From the NCBI GenBank assembly GCA_037127255.1, contig JBANSL010000010.1, forward strand, positions 29,220,620-29,284,619: a DNA stretch of 64,000 nt. Direction: 5' to 3'. The number at the start of each line of letters is the position of its first letter. Within the stretch, counting starts at the first letter, position 1. Shown in pieces: positions 48,793 to 61,944 of the stretch. The stretch comes from Persicaria tinctoria. Taxonomy: Eukaryota > Streptophyta > Magnoliopsida > Caryophyllales > Polygonaceae. Below the pieces are notes generated by a model. That model made no database searches. It worked only from the letters and a program-made list of their open reading frames with translations, and was not told where the DNA came from. The translations under genes and the position numbers were made by a program.

Positions 48793-48833
48793 AATTCCCC
48801 CACACTTAAGCATTTACTTGTCCTCAAGCAATT
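48793..48833 (-). other. Polypurine tract and upstream conserved block of element B
   Basis: The minus strand reads TTGCTTGAGGACAAG, then TTAAGTGTGGGGGAATT directly before the LTR. It is closely similar to the block at 47,133-47,169 in element A. Confidence 0.8.
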
Positions 48834-49961
48834 AAAACCAAATCGAATCAACACCCCACAGACAAGCAATGCATGCAATAACTTTGGTTAAATACTTAAA
48901 GCTCAAAATAGGGAAACCAAGATTGACAATTAACGTCATAACATGTCTAGGTGCAATCCAAGGAATAAAGCAAGCATCTTCATTCAACCTCACCAAGAAA
49001 ATGTGTTTTCACTCTCGCTCATGTGTTTAGGGTTAAACATTCTCGTTCCAACAATCCTTGAAAACTTAGCTACAACAAAATTGTGTCAGTGGTCTAGATC
49101 TCCACCGCTAGTGACTTAACATGAAACCAAAATCATGAGGTCTTTGTATGGGTTGTAATGGGGTCATGGTAGGAACATAGGGTATGGAAATTATTTAGGT
49201 CATGTGGTGCTAAAAATCCGGGAAAAAGGGTTATAAACAACCAGAAAAACACCAACACCAAAACACTTCATATGCCATTCCAATAACATGTACTCTTTCA
49301 CAATACAAATTCGCACACAATTTTCCAATATCCACACAAACTCATTCATTTTTTCTTTTTGTTATGATTTTTTTTTCTTCTTCTTTTTTTCTTTTTTTTT
49401 TCTTGACTTTAACCCCTAAGTGAATTTTATCCTCCTTAGATCCCAATTAATAAGCACATATAAACCATCTCTATGAAGTACAAATGAATCACCCGACATA
49501 ATTTCTCAACTCAAAGCAACTCCATCAATACATCAAGATATTCACCAACGCTTTTCCTAATTCCCGGATGGGTCAGGCTAATAATCGGCTAGGAAGATTT
49601 TGTGGAGCTAACAAAATAGGCTTATAAGGCTCAAATTGGCTTCAAGCAAAGGACAATGTGTACGGGTGGATAGAGTATAATATGTCTAAAGAAAACATGC
49701 CTCAATCACTTTAAGGTTACATGCAAAAATTATATAAATGCAGCCTCAATAAAGATATCTAAACGCAATTTAAAGAGGAAGTAATCAAGGATGAACAAAG
49801 AGTAACTAGCAAGATCCGTAGCCCGTGGCTTCATCTCGATCTGCAGTGTTAGGTGCCCCACGAAAAATTCCAAAACTATACTAATTTAATGAAATTTAAG
49901 AAAAATAAAATCTAAAACTACTTACCTTGGGTTGCCTCCCAAGCAGCGCCTTTCTTTTATG
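48834..49961 (-). other. 3' non-coding region of element B
   Basis: No gene. It includes a T/C-rich run at about 49,345-49,404 and a spliced-leader-free stretch typical of the region between gag and the polypurine tract. Confidence 0.5.
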
Positions 49962-51008
49962 TCATTGGCATGACTTATTCTCAATCTCAATTCCTTTCCT
50001 ATCAGACATCGTCAAGGCCCTCAGTAGCCTATCATATTCATGTGCACACATCTTACACAGGACATAATAACCCAATAATAAATTGAAACTATATAATATA
50101 ACACTTAAATACCTTTTCAATTTATCAAAGAGTTGAGTATGACTCTCTGATGGAGGAATATAATACCACCAGTTCAGTTCCACTGGCAACTTCTCAAAAT
50201 AGCAATTAAAAGGATCAACATTATCACTATTACCTTCCAAATTGCAAAAGTTTACCTTTATTACCTCTTGAGCCTCAACAGGTGGCTCTAGACATGGTTC
50301 ATCAACGGGGTAGCTCAGAATGAATGTATCGGATGGAGTAGTAGACACAACACATGAAACCTCATGCGTCGACTCATGAGATTCCATGTCAGGAAACGTT
50401 GGACCATCTTCTTCATCGGCAAAGAAACAATCGTTGTCTATGAACAATTCCTCCTCGTTATGGAACCAACTAGGAGGGAATGAATTAAGCACAATGACTT
50501 CGACATGATCTTCCATTATTGCATCTTTCACTGTCTCAGGAGATGACGGAATGGGTTGGCTTTGTTTATCAACTTGAGAGGTGGCCATCTGCTCTGCTAT
50601 TATCTCGCTCGATGTTTGAGTAAGTTGGCTAATTTGTTCCCCTAAGTTTTTGATCCTCTCGAGATTCTCCTGCACCGCTTCTGTAAGGGTCTGAATCGCA
50701 TCATCCAGGTGTGTGACAGAGTCCTCTATTGGTGGATAAGACGTGGTGAGCAACTCTTTCTGTGCAACATGGTAACCCATGTAACAGAAAAAATCCCACA
50801 AACCCGACAAACCTAACCGTGCTCGACCTCCATTACTCATATATTCAGCAAGCGCTCGTGTCTCAGTAGTAATCCCGTCAATTATGAAAAGAATCATATC
50901 TTGGACGCTGTCTTGATAACCCCTTGAATTACGAATGTCAACATATCTCTGCAATCTGGTAAGATATTGGTAAAAGTTCTCACCTTCAAACTGCAATAAC
51001 CTCAACAT
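49962..51008 (-). CDS. Gag-like protein of element B
   Basis: 348 codons from an ATG at 51,008 (the frame is open further upstream from a GTG, but the first ATG fits better after the primer site) to TGA at 49,962. Residues about 5-95 (LLQFEGENFYQYLTRLQRYV, then ITTETRALAEYMSNGG and WDFFCYMGYHVAQKE) match the retrotransposon gag core domain of plant Ty3/gypsy elements (FYQ...F..GL..ETR..V....G). Residues about 105-165 are a heptad-like helix (LDDAIQTLTEAVQENLERI). The remainder is acidic. There is no zinc knuckle, protease or polymerase. Gag would assemble particles; enzymes would have to come from a partner. The frame is intact, which is notable for a nested, doubly inserted element. Confidence 0.7.
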   Translation of the reverse strand: MLRLLQFEGENFYQYLTRLQRYVDIRNSRGYQDSVQDMILFIIDGITTETRALAEYMSNGGRARLGLSGLWDFFCYMGYHVAQKELLTTSYPPIEDSVTHLDDAIQTLTEAVQENLERIKNLGEQISQLTQTSSEIIAEQMATSQVDKQSQPIPSSPETVKDAIMEDHVEVIVLNSFPPSWFHNEEELFIDNDCFFADEEDGPTFPDMESHESTHEVSCVVSTTPSDTFILSYPVDEPCLEPPVEAQEVIKVNFCNLEGNSDNVDPFNCYFEKLPVELNWWYYIPPSESHTQLFDKLKRYLSVILYSFNLLLGYYVLCKMCAHEYDRLLRALTMSDRKGIEIENKSCQ

Positions 51009-51115
51009 CCTAAAAGTTAGTAGCAAGGGTGTTATGAACCGTAAGATAGGTTCACAACAAATTAGATATATACAAAAACTGATAAACACACAAAACTAAT
51101 AATTAAACTTTGATT

Positions 51116-51132
51116 CCCCGGCAACGACACCA
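51116..51132 (-). other. Primer-binding site of element B
   Basis: The plus strand CCCCGGCAACGACACCA differs at two bases from the tRNA-Asp 3' end seen at 656-672. It lies 5 bases from the LTR start at 51,138. Confidence 0.8.
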
Positions 51133-51137
51133 AAATT

Positions 51138-51218
51138 TGATAGGAGAAAACTGTCGTTGTTCCTATCAAAGTATAACTCAAATCTACAAACTAGTATAGT
51201 AAGCAAGTAAGAGGTTGA
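51138..51218 (-). repeat. 5' LTR of element B, first part
   Basis: Matches 47,382-47,462 and stops after GAGGTTGA, where element C begins. It continues at 60,659. Confidence 0.88.
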
Positions 51219-54200
51219 TGAAATACCCCAATGTATTTTTGGGTATTTTTGTTCTAATTTAAGTAAATGAATAAGGTTAAAATTTGAAAATAAAATAACT
51301 TATAAGTTTTTTATTGAATATATATGTTATATTTCAGTTCTTATTATTTCGAACGTAAAATCCGGAGGAACATTATGATTTTAAGAGTGAAACTTATTGT
51401 AATTTATATAAATCATTACTTTGGTTTTAAATAATAAAGTTTAATTTAAGTTCATTGTTTTATTTGAATTGTGCTTTAAGTAAATTATTTCGGTAACCTC
51501 TTTGATATCCTTTTATGCAAAATAAGTAGGATTTATGATCCGAATTATTATATTTAACGTATATTATAATTGAAAGGTTATTTTGAATGAATGAATTATT
51601 TATAATATTAAGAGGGAAGATAAAAGATAGTTTGTGTGGTATACATTTTATATAAGATGTTATTATGAAATTATTTAATAAATATTTACCGTGACTTAGA
51701 TAAATATTTATTTTATTTAATCTCACAATATTAATTTTAATGATATAAAATATAACCCAAATGTATATATAATATATACATACTGAGTTGTATATATATA
51801 TATAACTACCGTAGGTATGTGGATGTATATATACACACACAACACTTGGCCTTTGTTTTTTTTTAATAAAGAAGAAGGCTTGGTCCGAAGTCACTATCCA
51901 TCCCAATCTTCGATCCGGTTTCGACCCGAATCCAAACGGGTCAAATCATCATATTCCTCCTCTTTCACGTTAAACACAGGGAGATGAAGCTCCAATGGAG
52001 GTTTGTTTCCTTCAATTATTTTTCGATTTCAAAACATCCACATTAAGTGCTAATCAATTCCGCCTTATAAAAAACGTAGACAAATCTTAAATTTGTGGAC
52101 GAACCCATCCTCAATCCCGTCCAAATACACAAACCCTAATTCTTTAATTCAATCCAACCCGGTGATTATGTAACGGTTTCATCCAAATTGATCGAGGGCA
52201 ATGAATGGCGACATCAATTGGATGTTAATGGCACCTTCAATTTGATCCAATCTGATGCTCTCGAGCTTCCCTATAAATAGGAACGTTTCCCCTTTCGGTA
52301 AAATTACACCATTACATTCAAAGTCCGAGTTCCTCTTCTATACCATTGAATTCCTTTCGTTCTTAAGAGTAATCTTATACAAGAAATTGACTAAAAAACA
52401 TACAGAATACAAAAACCCCAATTTGCGATCGAGCCTCGCCTGAGCAACCGTTGGCCCCGCCGTTCTCCGCTACCGCCAGATGCCACCAACAGTCTCACAT
52501 CTGGCCGACGAATCCATATCCACCGATCATGTCTCTTTCCGTGAAATATCGAAGCCGCTACGCCTCGCCAAAGTGTCGACGAATTCGCGCCGTGAAATTC
52601 CTGTGAAGTTGCTGCGTCGGGCTGTGGGTTGAAGGAGGGCATTTACAAAAAACCCTCTCAAACTCTCAGTTTTGGTAAAATATGTCCCTAGTTTATTTCG
52701 AAAATTATAAAGATTAACCCGCAGTTTTTAGAATGTATCTAACTCGCGTTAAATCTTAAAATTCACAGCGGTATCTCAAAATCCAACACCCAGATTTCGA
52801 GGAGGTCCTAAAGAGGATCATATTGGTATTATTCTTTGACTTTTAATTAATTCGATTTTTTTTCTTCGAATTAAATAAGTCAATTTGTTAATAAAATACC
52901 AATTAATTAAGTTATCATTCTCGTCTCGTAATTCATGTGTAGATCCGTTGCCAATCTATTTAAATCTGTCACAAAGTCTTTGAAGTCCATAGTTGGTATC
53001 GAAATCCTACAAGGCGAAAAAGGCAAGTGATTTTCCGAGCCTTTATGCTCATATCGGTGCTTTCGTGTCTAGTTGTTTTCCTTCCTTTGGTTGCTTCTCA
53101 AGTTGAATAAAATGAATTACAATTCACCCGTCTTGTGTAATTTATTTAATCGTCAGTTTGGATTTGGCAAGTATAATTGGGTAAAGTTATTGTTTGACCT
53201 TAATATAAAATAATAATATAGTTTACCCACCGTTTCTTTAAAGCATGAATTATTATTGTTCTTTCATGCTAAAAGGGTTAGGTATGGAACATGTTATTTC
53301 ATTGATGTTTCCATCCGTAATTTTATTTTATTCTATTTGGCATCCATATATGTTACCTTTAAATAATATGGATTACTTTTGTATTGTGTGATCACTTAAG
53401 ATATATCATTAATCAATAGTGAAAATGTGAGGATTGCGTGTTACGATCGAAACTCAATTGAATCAAGATCAGTGCAAGTAAAATGTATCAATCAATGCAA
53501 AGCAAAGTGAAAGTAATGTGTGAAGTAAAGTGAAAGTGATATGGTAGAGTTAGGTCGGAGCCGTTATTCTACGGTCTTAAAGTTTCATGAAACTAACACA
53601 GTCCGAACGCGCATATATTATCTATCGGAATGTTACACTACCAAATTAGAAGGTTTTAGGTCGTTATCCGCTATTGAGAGCGGGACCGGTATCCTATGAT
53701 TGTTAATTAATTAAGAGGTGTGTGTTGAATGAAATGTGTAACACTGTAACCTATCAAAGTGTGTGTTGTGAAGCGTGTAAACTATATCAAATTGTTAAAA
53801 TGTGCAACGTCGTGTAAAGTTGTGTTCAAGCTATTCAACGGGAGGAAAGTGAGTGAAGTGTGTGATATATAGACATTTGGTTTCATAGTGATCACAATTA
53901 ATTCAAGCTATATCATATCCCATCTGTACTCAGGATATGGTTCCTAAGGGTGCTAGCTTGTCGCCCACTTCTTATGTTATTCAATCCTTCGGGATTATCC
54001 GTGTCATAATAATTGTGTCGTCAAATTTTTAGCCCATCGAATCTAAAATACTCTAATAATCGCATTTGGGTTTAAATTTATGTCATTAAAGGTCAATGAG
54101 TATAAGTTTGAAGTAGTCCCAGTTTTCGAGCCGTCACTTGCTATTTCTCGCGAACTAACCGTCTTTTGTTTGGACGGCTAGGGGTTCTTTGTCTTCGTAC

Positions 54201-54583
54201 AATTCCCTAGTCTCCAGTTCGCAGGTTGAGGTCGAGTCTCGGAAGAGAAGTTGAGGAAAATTAAGAAGACATTTTATTTTCAAGGTTTTATTATTTAAAG
54301 TTCATTAGAAAATATCGTCTAGATATTTAAGTGTTTATTTTTACAAAGTCTTTCACTGTAATGTTTTGATGTATCAGATATTGTAATTTAAATCTTGAGT
54401 TTGTATAAAAAAAAGATTTATTATACTTCGAGTCTTCCGCTATTTGTATTTTATATTGTTATCATCTTGTTTATGAGAGCATGGTGGCATGTCCCTATAA
54501 GCCTAAGGTGGTTACGAAGACCTTAAAGTCCGAGTAATCACTGGCGCTGCAACATTCCCTCGTTTACAGAAGGGGGTGTTACA
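51219..54583 (+). repeat. 5' LTR of element C
   Basis: TG...CA ends. TATAAATAG at 52,272-52,280 and an upstream CCAAT in AATTTGATCCAATC (about 52,240) form a promoter core. GC-rich stretches at 52,430-52,640 are shared with the right LTR. The AT-rich minus-strand frame at 51,460-51,906 is not a gene. Confidence 0.88.
52272..52280 (+). promoter_or_regulatory. TATA box in C's 5' LTR
   Basis: TATAAATAG, also at 58,361-58,369 in the right LTR, with CCAAT about 30 bases upstream in both. Confidence 0.6.
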
Positions 54584-54588
54584 GAAGG

Positions 54589-54600
54589 TGGTATCAGAGC
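54589..54600 (+). other. Primer-binding site of element C (initiator tRNA-Met)
   Basis: TGGTATCAGAGC is complementary to the 3' end of plant initiator tRNA-Met and begins 5 bases after the LTR end. Confidence 0.85.
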
Positions 54601-57297
54601 TAATGGTTTTCGTATACGAGGTTTAGATTTTATTTTCTTAAAATATCTTATATAAAGTTTTAAATATAATAAAGTTAAATTGTCTAACTAAATAGTACCA
54701 AAACTCAAGGTGAAATCTTCTTTTAATCCTGGTATTCATTTTTGGAAGACAAACAAAATGTCTTCGTCCTTTCAAATAAATAATCTAAAAGCTATAGTAA
54801 TAGAAAGAATTTTGTTTGTACGACATTTCTGAAGGATCCTGCAAATGGTAAATACAAGATATTGTTTCAACTTAAGTATTTTAGAAATATGATAATCAAT
54901 GTGATTTTCTCAATGAGAAATATTAAACTTAAAAATATATACTGTTAAAAAAAATTGTTACAACTTAGAACTTGTTGTTTAAGATTTTCAAAATCATAGA
55001 TATTCGCTATTGCTAACACTAGCGTGAGAACTTTCCTCAATATCAATTCTATTAAGTGGGTTATGAAAATATTATTTTCATAAGATTTTTTAATATTCCT
55101 TTTCGTAATAGCTTTCAAGGGTGATAAGGAAAAAGAATAATTTATTATACCCAAATGTGTCTAGGGCTTTCAAGTAAGTATTGAGGTATTTGTCAGAAAT
55201 CTTAATATTTTACAATCTGTTACGAATATTTTAACTCAAATGTATTGTCAAGACATGCAGTGTTTAGATCTTTAAGTATTATTTGAACCCAATTCTCAAG
55301 TATTACTACATGTTCGATTAAATATCCTTAACATTTAAAATCCATAAATCGTCTAATAATGTACGGTAAAAGATAATGATTAAAGTTAGCATTTATTAAT
55401 ATAGTTAAATGGTCGTAGGTGTATTGAGAAGATATTTTAGTTGTCTTTCCTTACTTCTTTAAATCGGGTTAAAAAGTTTTGAAATCCCACTTTCAAGTGG
55501 TGTGTGATATTGTGAATCTTGAAAATGAATATATGTGATAAAAAAAACTTATCCTAATCCACTCAACGTAAATTAAAAGAAATGACATTATGTTAGGTTA
55601 TCGGTATTGTACTAGATTCTTCTTCATTATTTTATTGTAAAGTAAACATATTATAAAGTATATACTTGACATATGTTCTAAAATGAATTATAGTACTTGA
55701 GGAATTTATGTGGAAAGTGTGTTGTAAATATCAATCCATATGATTTTCGTATTGTAAAATATTAAACATGGAACTATGTGAGTCGTTAAAATTCCCTTCA
55801 ATTTTTTTTTCCAGTGTAATCTCTTCTAGCTTTCATTCCTGAAAGCATGTGTTAAGCTTCCACAAATTTTTAGATATTTAAAATCTGTTTCATGTGTTCA
55901 ATTGTTTAAAGATTATTTTTAACATATTCTTTTTATCGTTGGTGTATGTACTCAATTATACGTAAAAGCTTCTTAAGTGAACTTTCTAAGTAAAAAGTTA
56001 GGATTATGTATAAATCCTAAGGTGATAAAACATTGTATCAAATTTTAAAGTGTTCTGAAAGTGAATTGGCTAATATGTATACCGTGAAAGATTTTTAAGG
56101 TTGTTAAATCATGTTGAAGTCCAATGTCTCAACTCAAACTTCTCAAGATCGACTCTAAACCACTTAAAGCACATCAAGTGATATATTCCTAATAGCTTCA
56201 TGCCTTAGCATTTTGCTACTTCGAAGCTATGTATTACATATACTAGTACGAATATAACTGTTCGTGATTCATATGATACTCTCCTACAGTGAAGAAGTTA
56301 AATCATTTTGGTGTATCATGTGCTCGGTGAAAGATCGTCCATTCCTTGTGTTACTCGATTGGTGGGGTAAAACTTTATGCTTCCATTGTGTGTTTCCATT
56401 CAGATCTTAGTAGTGGGTCCATATGTTCTCTATCCAATCTAGTTGTAATGTCGTGATGACATTATTTCAACTGTGTTCCGAACTCCTATTGGTTAATGTT
56501 TGAGAAAATATCCGTAATGATATTTTTTTCCATAAAATATAATCCACATTCGAGAAGAAGATAAAACACTGGACAACGTGTTAGTCATCAGATTCGAAGA
56601 AGACCTAAAGAAGAACCCGTTTCATACGGAACACTCGTCACACTTGAATAGGATACCAGTTCTGCCTATAGTGGTTGCCTTTGAAACCATCACGTGACCA
56701 TTTGGTAACCGGGGAAAGGAAGCCATTTGGGGTTGAGAAGAAAGCCAAGGGTAGACTGGGAGACCATGTTCATTGTGTGATAAGAGTTGACTAACTTGCT
56801 TTAAATTTATTATATCATCATAAATGTTAAAAAAACATATTTAAAAAAATATCTCAATTATGCGTGATTAGGCCTAAGTTAACAGGCAATTGTAGGATAA
56901 ATAATTCTTATACTTTAGCCAGGATGAGTTCGGTAAACAACTAATTACAATGGAGGTAATTAGGTTGTTTTGCTCTTTGAGAAATATCATAACGTAGCGT
57001 GCGCAATTAACCATAAGATACCAAATCCGATCCTCGACGTGCTCAACTATATCGTCTGCAAGTTTCATCGCCGGACCGGGTTGTTCTTAGCAATTGGCAA
57101 CAAGGGATCCAAGTCAGCTAGTGAGTAGTGACACTAATCTTTCCATCAAATGGTGTTGTATTATATCGAGTGCTAACAATTCCTTCATCAACTCTTAACT
57201 CTCATTATAACAAAGCTTTCGATTACACAATCTACTTTCTCATATCTTTTCTCCCGACTATTTTCCTTGTCCAAGTTTCGGGTCGAAACTTATTTTT
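54601..57297 (+). other. Non-coding internal region of element C
   Basis: 2.7 kb of AT-rich sequence with no frame above about 70 codons and no retroelement domain that I can read in any frame. This is shorter than one of its LTRs. Confidence 0.7.
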
Positions 57298-57311
57298 AAG
57301 GGGGGAAATAT
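57298..57311 (+). other. Polypurine tract of element C
   Basis: AAGGGGGGAAATA directly before the right LTR start TGAAATACC. Confidence 0.85.
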
Positions 57312-60300
57312 GAAATACCCCAAAGTATTTTTGGGTATTTCTGTTCTAATTTAAGTAAATCAATAAGGGTAAAATTTGAAAATAAAATAAATTATAAGAT
57401 TTTTTATTGAATATATATGTTATATTTCGGTTCTTATTATTTCGAACGTAAAATCCGAAGGAACATTATGATTTTAAGAGTGAAACTTATTGTAATTTAT
57501 ATAAAGCATTACTTTGGTTTTAAATAATAAAGTTTGATTTAAGTTAATTGTTTTATTTGAATGGTGCTTTAAGTAAATTATTTTGGTAACCTCTTTGATA
57601 TCCTTTTATGCAAAATAAGTAGGATTTATGATCCGAATTATTATATTTAACGTATATTATAATTGAAAGGTTATTTTGAATGAATGAATTATTTATAATA
57701 TTAAGAGGGAAGATAAAAGATAGTTTGTGTGGTATACATTTTATGTAAGATGTTATTATGAAATTATTTAATAAATATTTACCGTGACTTAGATAAATAT
57801 TTATTTTATTTAATCTCACAATATTAATTTTAATAAAATAAAATATAACCGAAATGTATATATAATATATACATACTGAGCTGTATATATATATGTAACT
57901 ACCGTAGGTATGTGGATGTATATACACACACAACACTTGGCCTTTGTTTTTTTAATAAAGAAGAAGGCTTGGGCCGAAGCCACTATCCATCCCATTCTTC
58001 GATCCGGTTCCGACCCAAATCCAAACGGGTCAGATCATCATCTTCCTCCTCTTTCACGTTAAACACAGGGAGATGAAGCTCCAATGGAGGTTTGTTTCCT
58101 TCAATTATTTTTCGATTTCAAAACATCCACATTAAGTGCTAATCAATTCCGCCTTATCAACAACGTGGACAAATCTTAAATTTGTGGACGAACCTATCCT
58201 CAATCCCGTCCAAATACACAAACCCTAATTCTTTAAATCAATCCAATCCGGTGATTATGTAACGGTTTCATCCAAATTGATCGAGGGCAATGAATGGCGA
58301 CATCAATTGGATGTTAATGGCACCTTCAATTTGATCCAATCCGATGCTCTCGAGCTTCCCTATAAATAGGAACGTTTCCCCTTTCGGTAAAATCACACCA
58401 TTACATTCAAAGTCCGAGTTCTTCTTCTATACCATTGAATTCCTTTCGTTCTTAAGAGTAATCTTATACAAGAAATTGGAGAAATAACATACAGAATACA
58501 AAAACCCTAATTTGCGATCGAGCCTCGCCTGAGCAGTCGTTGGCCCTGCCGCTCTCCGCTACCGCCAGACCCCACCAGCAGTCTCGCCTATGGCCAACGA
58601 ATCCATATCCACCGATCGTGTCTCTTTCCGTGAAATATCGAAGCCGCTACGCCTCGCCAAAGTGTCGACGAATTCGCGCCGTGAAATTCCTGTGAAGTTG
58701 TTGCGTCGGGCTGTAGGTTGAAGGAGGTCATTTACAAAAAAACAACCCAAACTCTCAGTTTTGGTAAAATATGTCCCTAGTTTATTTCGAAAATTATAAA
58801 GATTAACCCGTAGTTTTTAGAATGTATCTAACTCGCGTTAAATCTTAAAATTCGCAGCGGTATCTCAAAATCCAACACCCATATTTCGAGGAGGTCCTAA
58901 AGAGGATCTTATTGGTATTATTCTTTGACTTTTAATTAATTCGATTTTTTTTTCTTTGAATTAAATAAGTCAATTTGTTATTAAAATACCAATTAATTAA
59001 GTTATCATTCTCGTCTCGTAATTCATGTGTAGATCCGTTGCCAATCTATTCAAATCTGTCACCAAGTCTTTGAAGTCCATAGTTGGTATCGAAATCCAAC
59101 AACGCGAAAAAGGCAAGTGACTTTCCGAGCCTTTCTGCTCATTTCAGTGCTTTTGTGTCTAGTTGTTTTCCTTCCTTTGGTTGCTTGCCAAGTTGAATAA
59201 AATGAATTACAAATCAACCGTCTTGTGTAATTTATTTAATCGTCAGTTTGGATTTGGCAAGTATAATTGGCTAAAGTTATTATTTGACCTTAATATAAAA
59301 TAATAACATAGTTTACCCACCGTTTCTTTAAAGCATGATTTATTATTGTTCTTTCATGCTAAAAGGGTTAGGTATGGAACATGTTACTTCATTGATGTTT
59401 CCATCCGTTATTTTATTTTATTCTATTTGGCATCCATATATGTTACCTTTAAATAATATGGATTACTTTTGTATTGTGTGATCACTTAAGATATGTCATT
59501 AATCAATAGTGAAAATGTGAGGATTGCGTGTTACGATCGAAACTCAATTTAATCAAGATCAGTGCAAGTAAAATGTATCAATCAATGCAAAGCAAAGTGA
59601 AAGTAATGTGTGAAGTAAAGTGAAAGTGATATGGTAGAGTTAGGTCGGGGCCGTTATTCTCCGGTCTTAAAGTTTCATCAAACTAACACATTTCGAACAC
59701 GCATATATTATCTATCGGATTGTTACACTACTAAATAAAAAGGTTTTAGGTCGTTATCCGCTAATGAGAGCGGGACCGGTATCCTATGATTGTTAATTAA
59801 TTAAGAGGTGTGTGTTGAATGAAATGTGTAACACTGTAACCTATCAAAATGTGTGTTGTGAAGCGTGTAAACTATATCAAATTGTTAAAATGTGCAACGT
59901 CGTGTAAAGTTGTGTTCAAGCTATTCAACGTGAGGAAAGTGAGTGAAGTGTGTGATATATAGACATTTGGTTTCATAGTGATCACAATTAATTCGAGCTA
60001 TATCATATCCCATCTGTACTCAAGATATGGTTCCTAAGGGTGCTTGTCGCCCACTTCTTATGTTATTCAATCCTTCGGGATTATCCGTGTCATAATAATT
60101 GTGTCGTCAAATTTTTAGCCCATCGAATCTAAAATACTCTAATAACCGCTTTCTGGTTTAAATTCATGCCATTAAAGGCCAATGAGTATAAATCTGAAGT
60201 AGTCACAGTTTTCGAGCCGTCACTTGCTAGTTCTCGCGAACTAACCGTCCTTTGTTTGGACGGCTAGGGGTACAATTCCTCAGTCTCCAGTTCGCAGGTT

Positions 60301-60658
60301 GAGGTCAAGTCTCTGAAGAGAAGTTGAGAAAAATTAAGAAGGCATTTTATTTTCAAGGTTTTATTATTTAAAGTTCATTAGAAAATATTGTCTAGATATT
60401 TAAGTGTTTATTTTTACAAAGCCTTTCACTGTAATGTTTTGATGTATCAGATATTGTAATTTAAATCTTGAGTTTGTATAAAAAAAAAGAGATTTATTAT
60501 ACTTCGAGTCTTCCGCTATTTGTATTTTATATTGTTATCATCTTGTTTATGTGAGCATGGTGGCATATCCCTATAAGCCTAAGGTGGTAACGAAGACCTT
60601 AAAGTCCGAGTAATCACTGGTTCTGCAACTATCCCTCGTTTACAGAAGGGTGTGTTAC
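57312..60658 (+). repeat. 3' LTR of element C
   Basis: Same sequence as 51,219-54,583 with scattered substitutions and small indels (for example CCCAATGT versus CCCAAAGT at the start, and a lost TTCTTTGTCTTC near 60,272). The end reads GTGTTAC then host LTR. Confidence 0.88.
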
Positions 60659-61944
60659 CACAGAGAATCAAGTATTCCTAAGAAATGTATATTTACCAAT
60701 TAGTAGAAAAGAGGGGTTTTGGTGATTGAAGATGAGAAAAGAAACTATAAACGAGTTAGTAGATATAACAATTGAGAAAATAATTTCATCTATAAATATC
60801 CACTTTAGTTTGGTTGATTGATCACCGATTCTTCTTCAAGTTCTCTTTTCATCCTATTATTATTCCTGTCCTGATCTTGTGTAAATTACTAGTCCTACGA
60901 GTCCTAGTAAGCCTTACTAATTAGATAACCCTAACACGGTTAATATTTAACCTAATAGTAGCATTAAGATTAAGGATTAACCAGGATACAAGCAACACCA
61001 AGCTACGAGTCAGCATTCAACATATAATTGATTCTCTACACACCAATTTAGTCCTACGACTCCTTAAAAGGCATGATTGCTACTATGGATTAAGGTTCGC
61101 TACGAGTAATCTACAAAATCCTCTCAATAATCTCAACTAGTTGTACGGACTAGAAAAAATCAACAATATTCGCAAAAGAATCAATAGGAATAGAACAAGA
61201 ATAGAAATCTCACAACTTTACCGAATTAAAGCTTCAATCCATAGACGAAACGAAAGAGTTTAGCACTCCATAGTCATGGAGGCTCTCCTCTAGAGTTCTC
61301 TCAATTAATAATCTCCAAGTGGATAAACTAATGAATTAGATACTTAAAACAAACCCTAAAACGTCCTTAAAAAGCCTCAAAGGAGTAGGCCAAATAATAA
61401 TTCTAAAAACCTAATTAAACAGATAAAAAGCTCATTCAGTCGATTCGGCGTTTCTGCAGAGGCCGCGGGGCAGCCACTATAGGCCGCGGGGTGGCCAGGC
61501 GATTGCGAAGTCGCTCGTCAACACAAAGATTTTTCCTCTTCGAATTTTGTCCCGATGTCAACACAAAAGTTGTAGATCTCAGAAAGAGCTTTCGAACGCA
61601 TGCTTATAATAGTCAATCGGACCACCGAGACCTCCAGAAAGTGCGAAACAAGTTCAGCATATTTTGCGACAACTTCTGCTGACTTGTTCTTCACTTAGGC
61701 TCTCTAACTTCGATTCCGCTCACAGGCTCTTCACTTTTCCTCCTCTTCTTCATTCTTCCTTCATCCATGAGCTTTCACATTCCTCGTCGGATCCACATAT
61801 ACCTGAAATAATTCATAAAAGCGTGTAGATTCCGACTCCACCAACAAAACAAGTATAAATGCAATTCTAGCCTAAACCATGCATTATGCACATCTAAGTC
61901 ATGCTAAATGCATCCTAATATGCTTACCTAAATGTGTGCTATCA
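60659..61944 (-). repeat. 5' LTR of element B, continued
   Basis: Continues B's LTR with CACAGAGAATCAAGTATTCC, matching 47,470 onward, to the end CTATCA at 61,944. Confidence 0.88.

Larger units (their letters stand above)
51219..60658 (+). mobile_element. Element C: LARD-like element with 3.4-kb LTRs
   Basis: Left LTR 51,219-54,583 (3365 bp) and right LTR 57,312-60,658 (3347 bp) both start TGAAATACCCCAA. The left ends GTGTTACA. The primer-binding site TGGTATCAGAGC (54,589-54,600) matches the 3' end of initiator tRNA-Met, and a polypurine tract AAGGGGGGAAATA precedes the right LTR, so it is plus-strand. The internal region (54,601-57,298) has no credible coding frame. Long LTRs with an initiator-Met primer fit a non-autonomous derivative of a chromovirus such as Tekay/Del. 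No target duplication is visible: left flank GGTTGA, right flank CACAGAG, with 2-3 bases of B's LTR missing. Confidence 0.85.
47382..61944 (-). mobile_element. Element B: gag-only (TR-GAG-type) LTR element
   Basis: Inserted into A's 3' LTR, with flanks TGCAG (47,377-47,381) and TTCAG (61,945-61,949), a 5-bp target duplication with one change. The left LTR (47,382-48,792, 1411 bp, TGACAGG...GCTATCA) and the right LTR (starting TGATAGG at 51,138 and resuming at 60,659-61,944) are homologous. The right LTR has lost about 44 bp near 61,520 and is split by element C. The minus-strand orientation is shown by the primer-binding site beside the right LTR and the polypurine tract beside the left LTR. 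The internal 2.35 kb codes for one gag-like protein and no enzymes. Confidence 0.88.

Noticed and set aside
51460..57936. Minus-strand open frames in C's LTRs (51,460-51,906 and 57,553-57,936)
   Set aside because: The same AT-rich LTR sequence occurs in both copies, with Ile/Tyr-rich low-complexity translation and no conserved motif.
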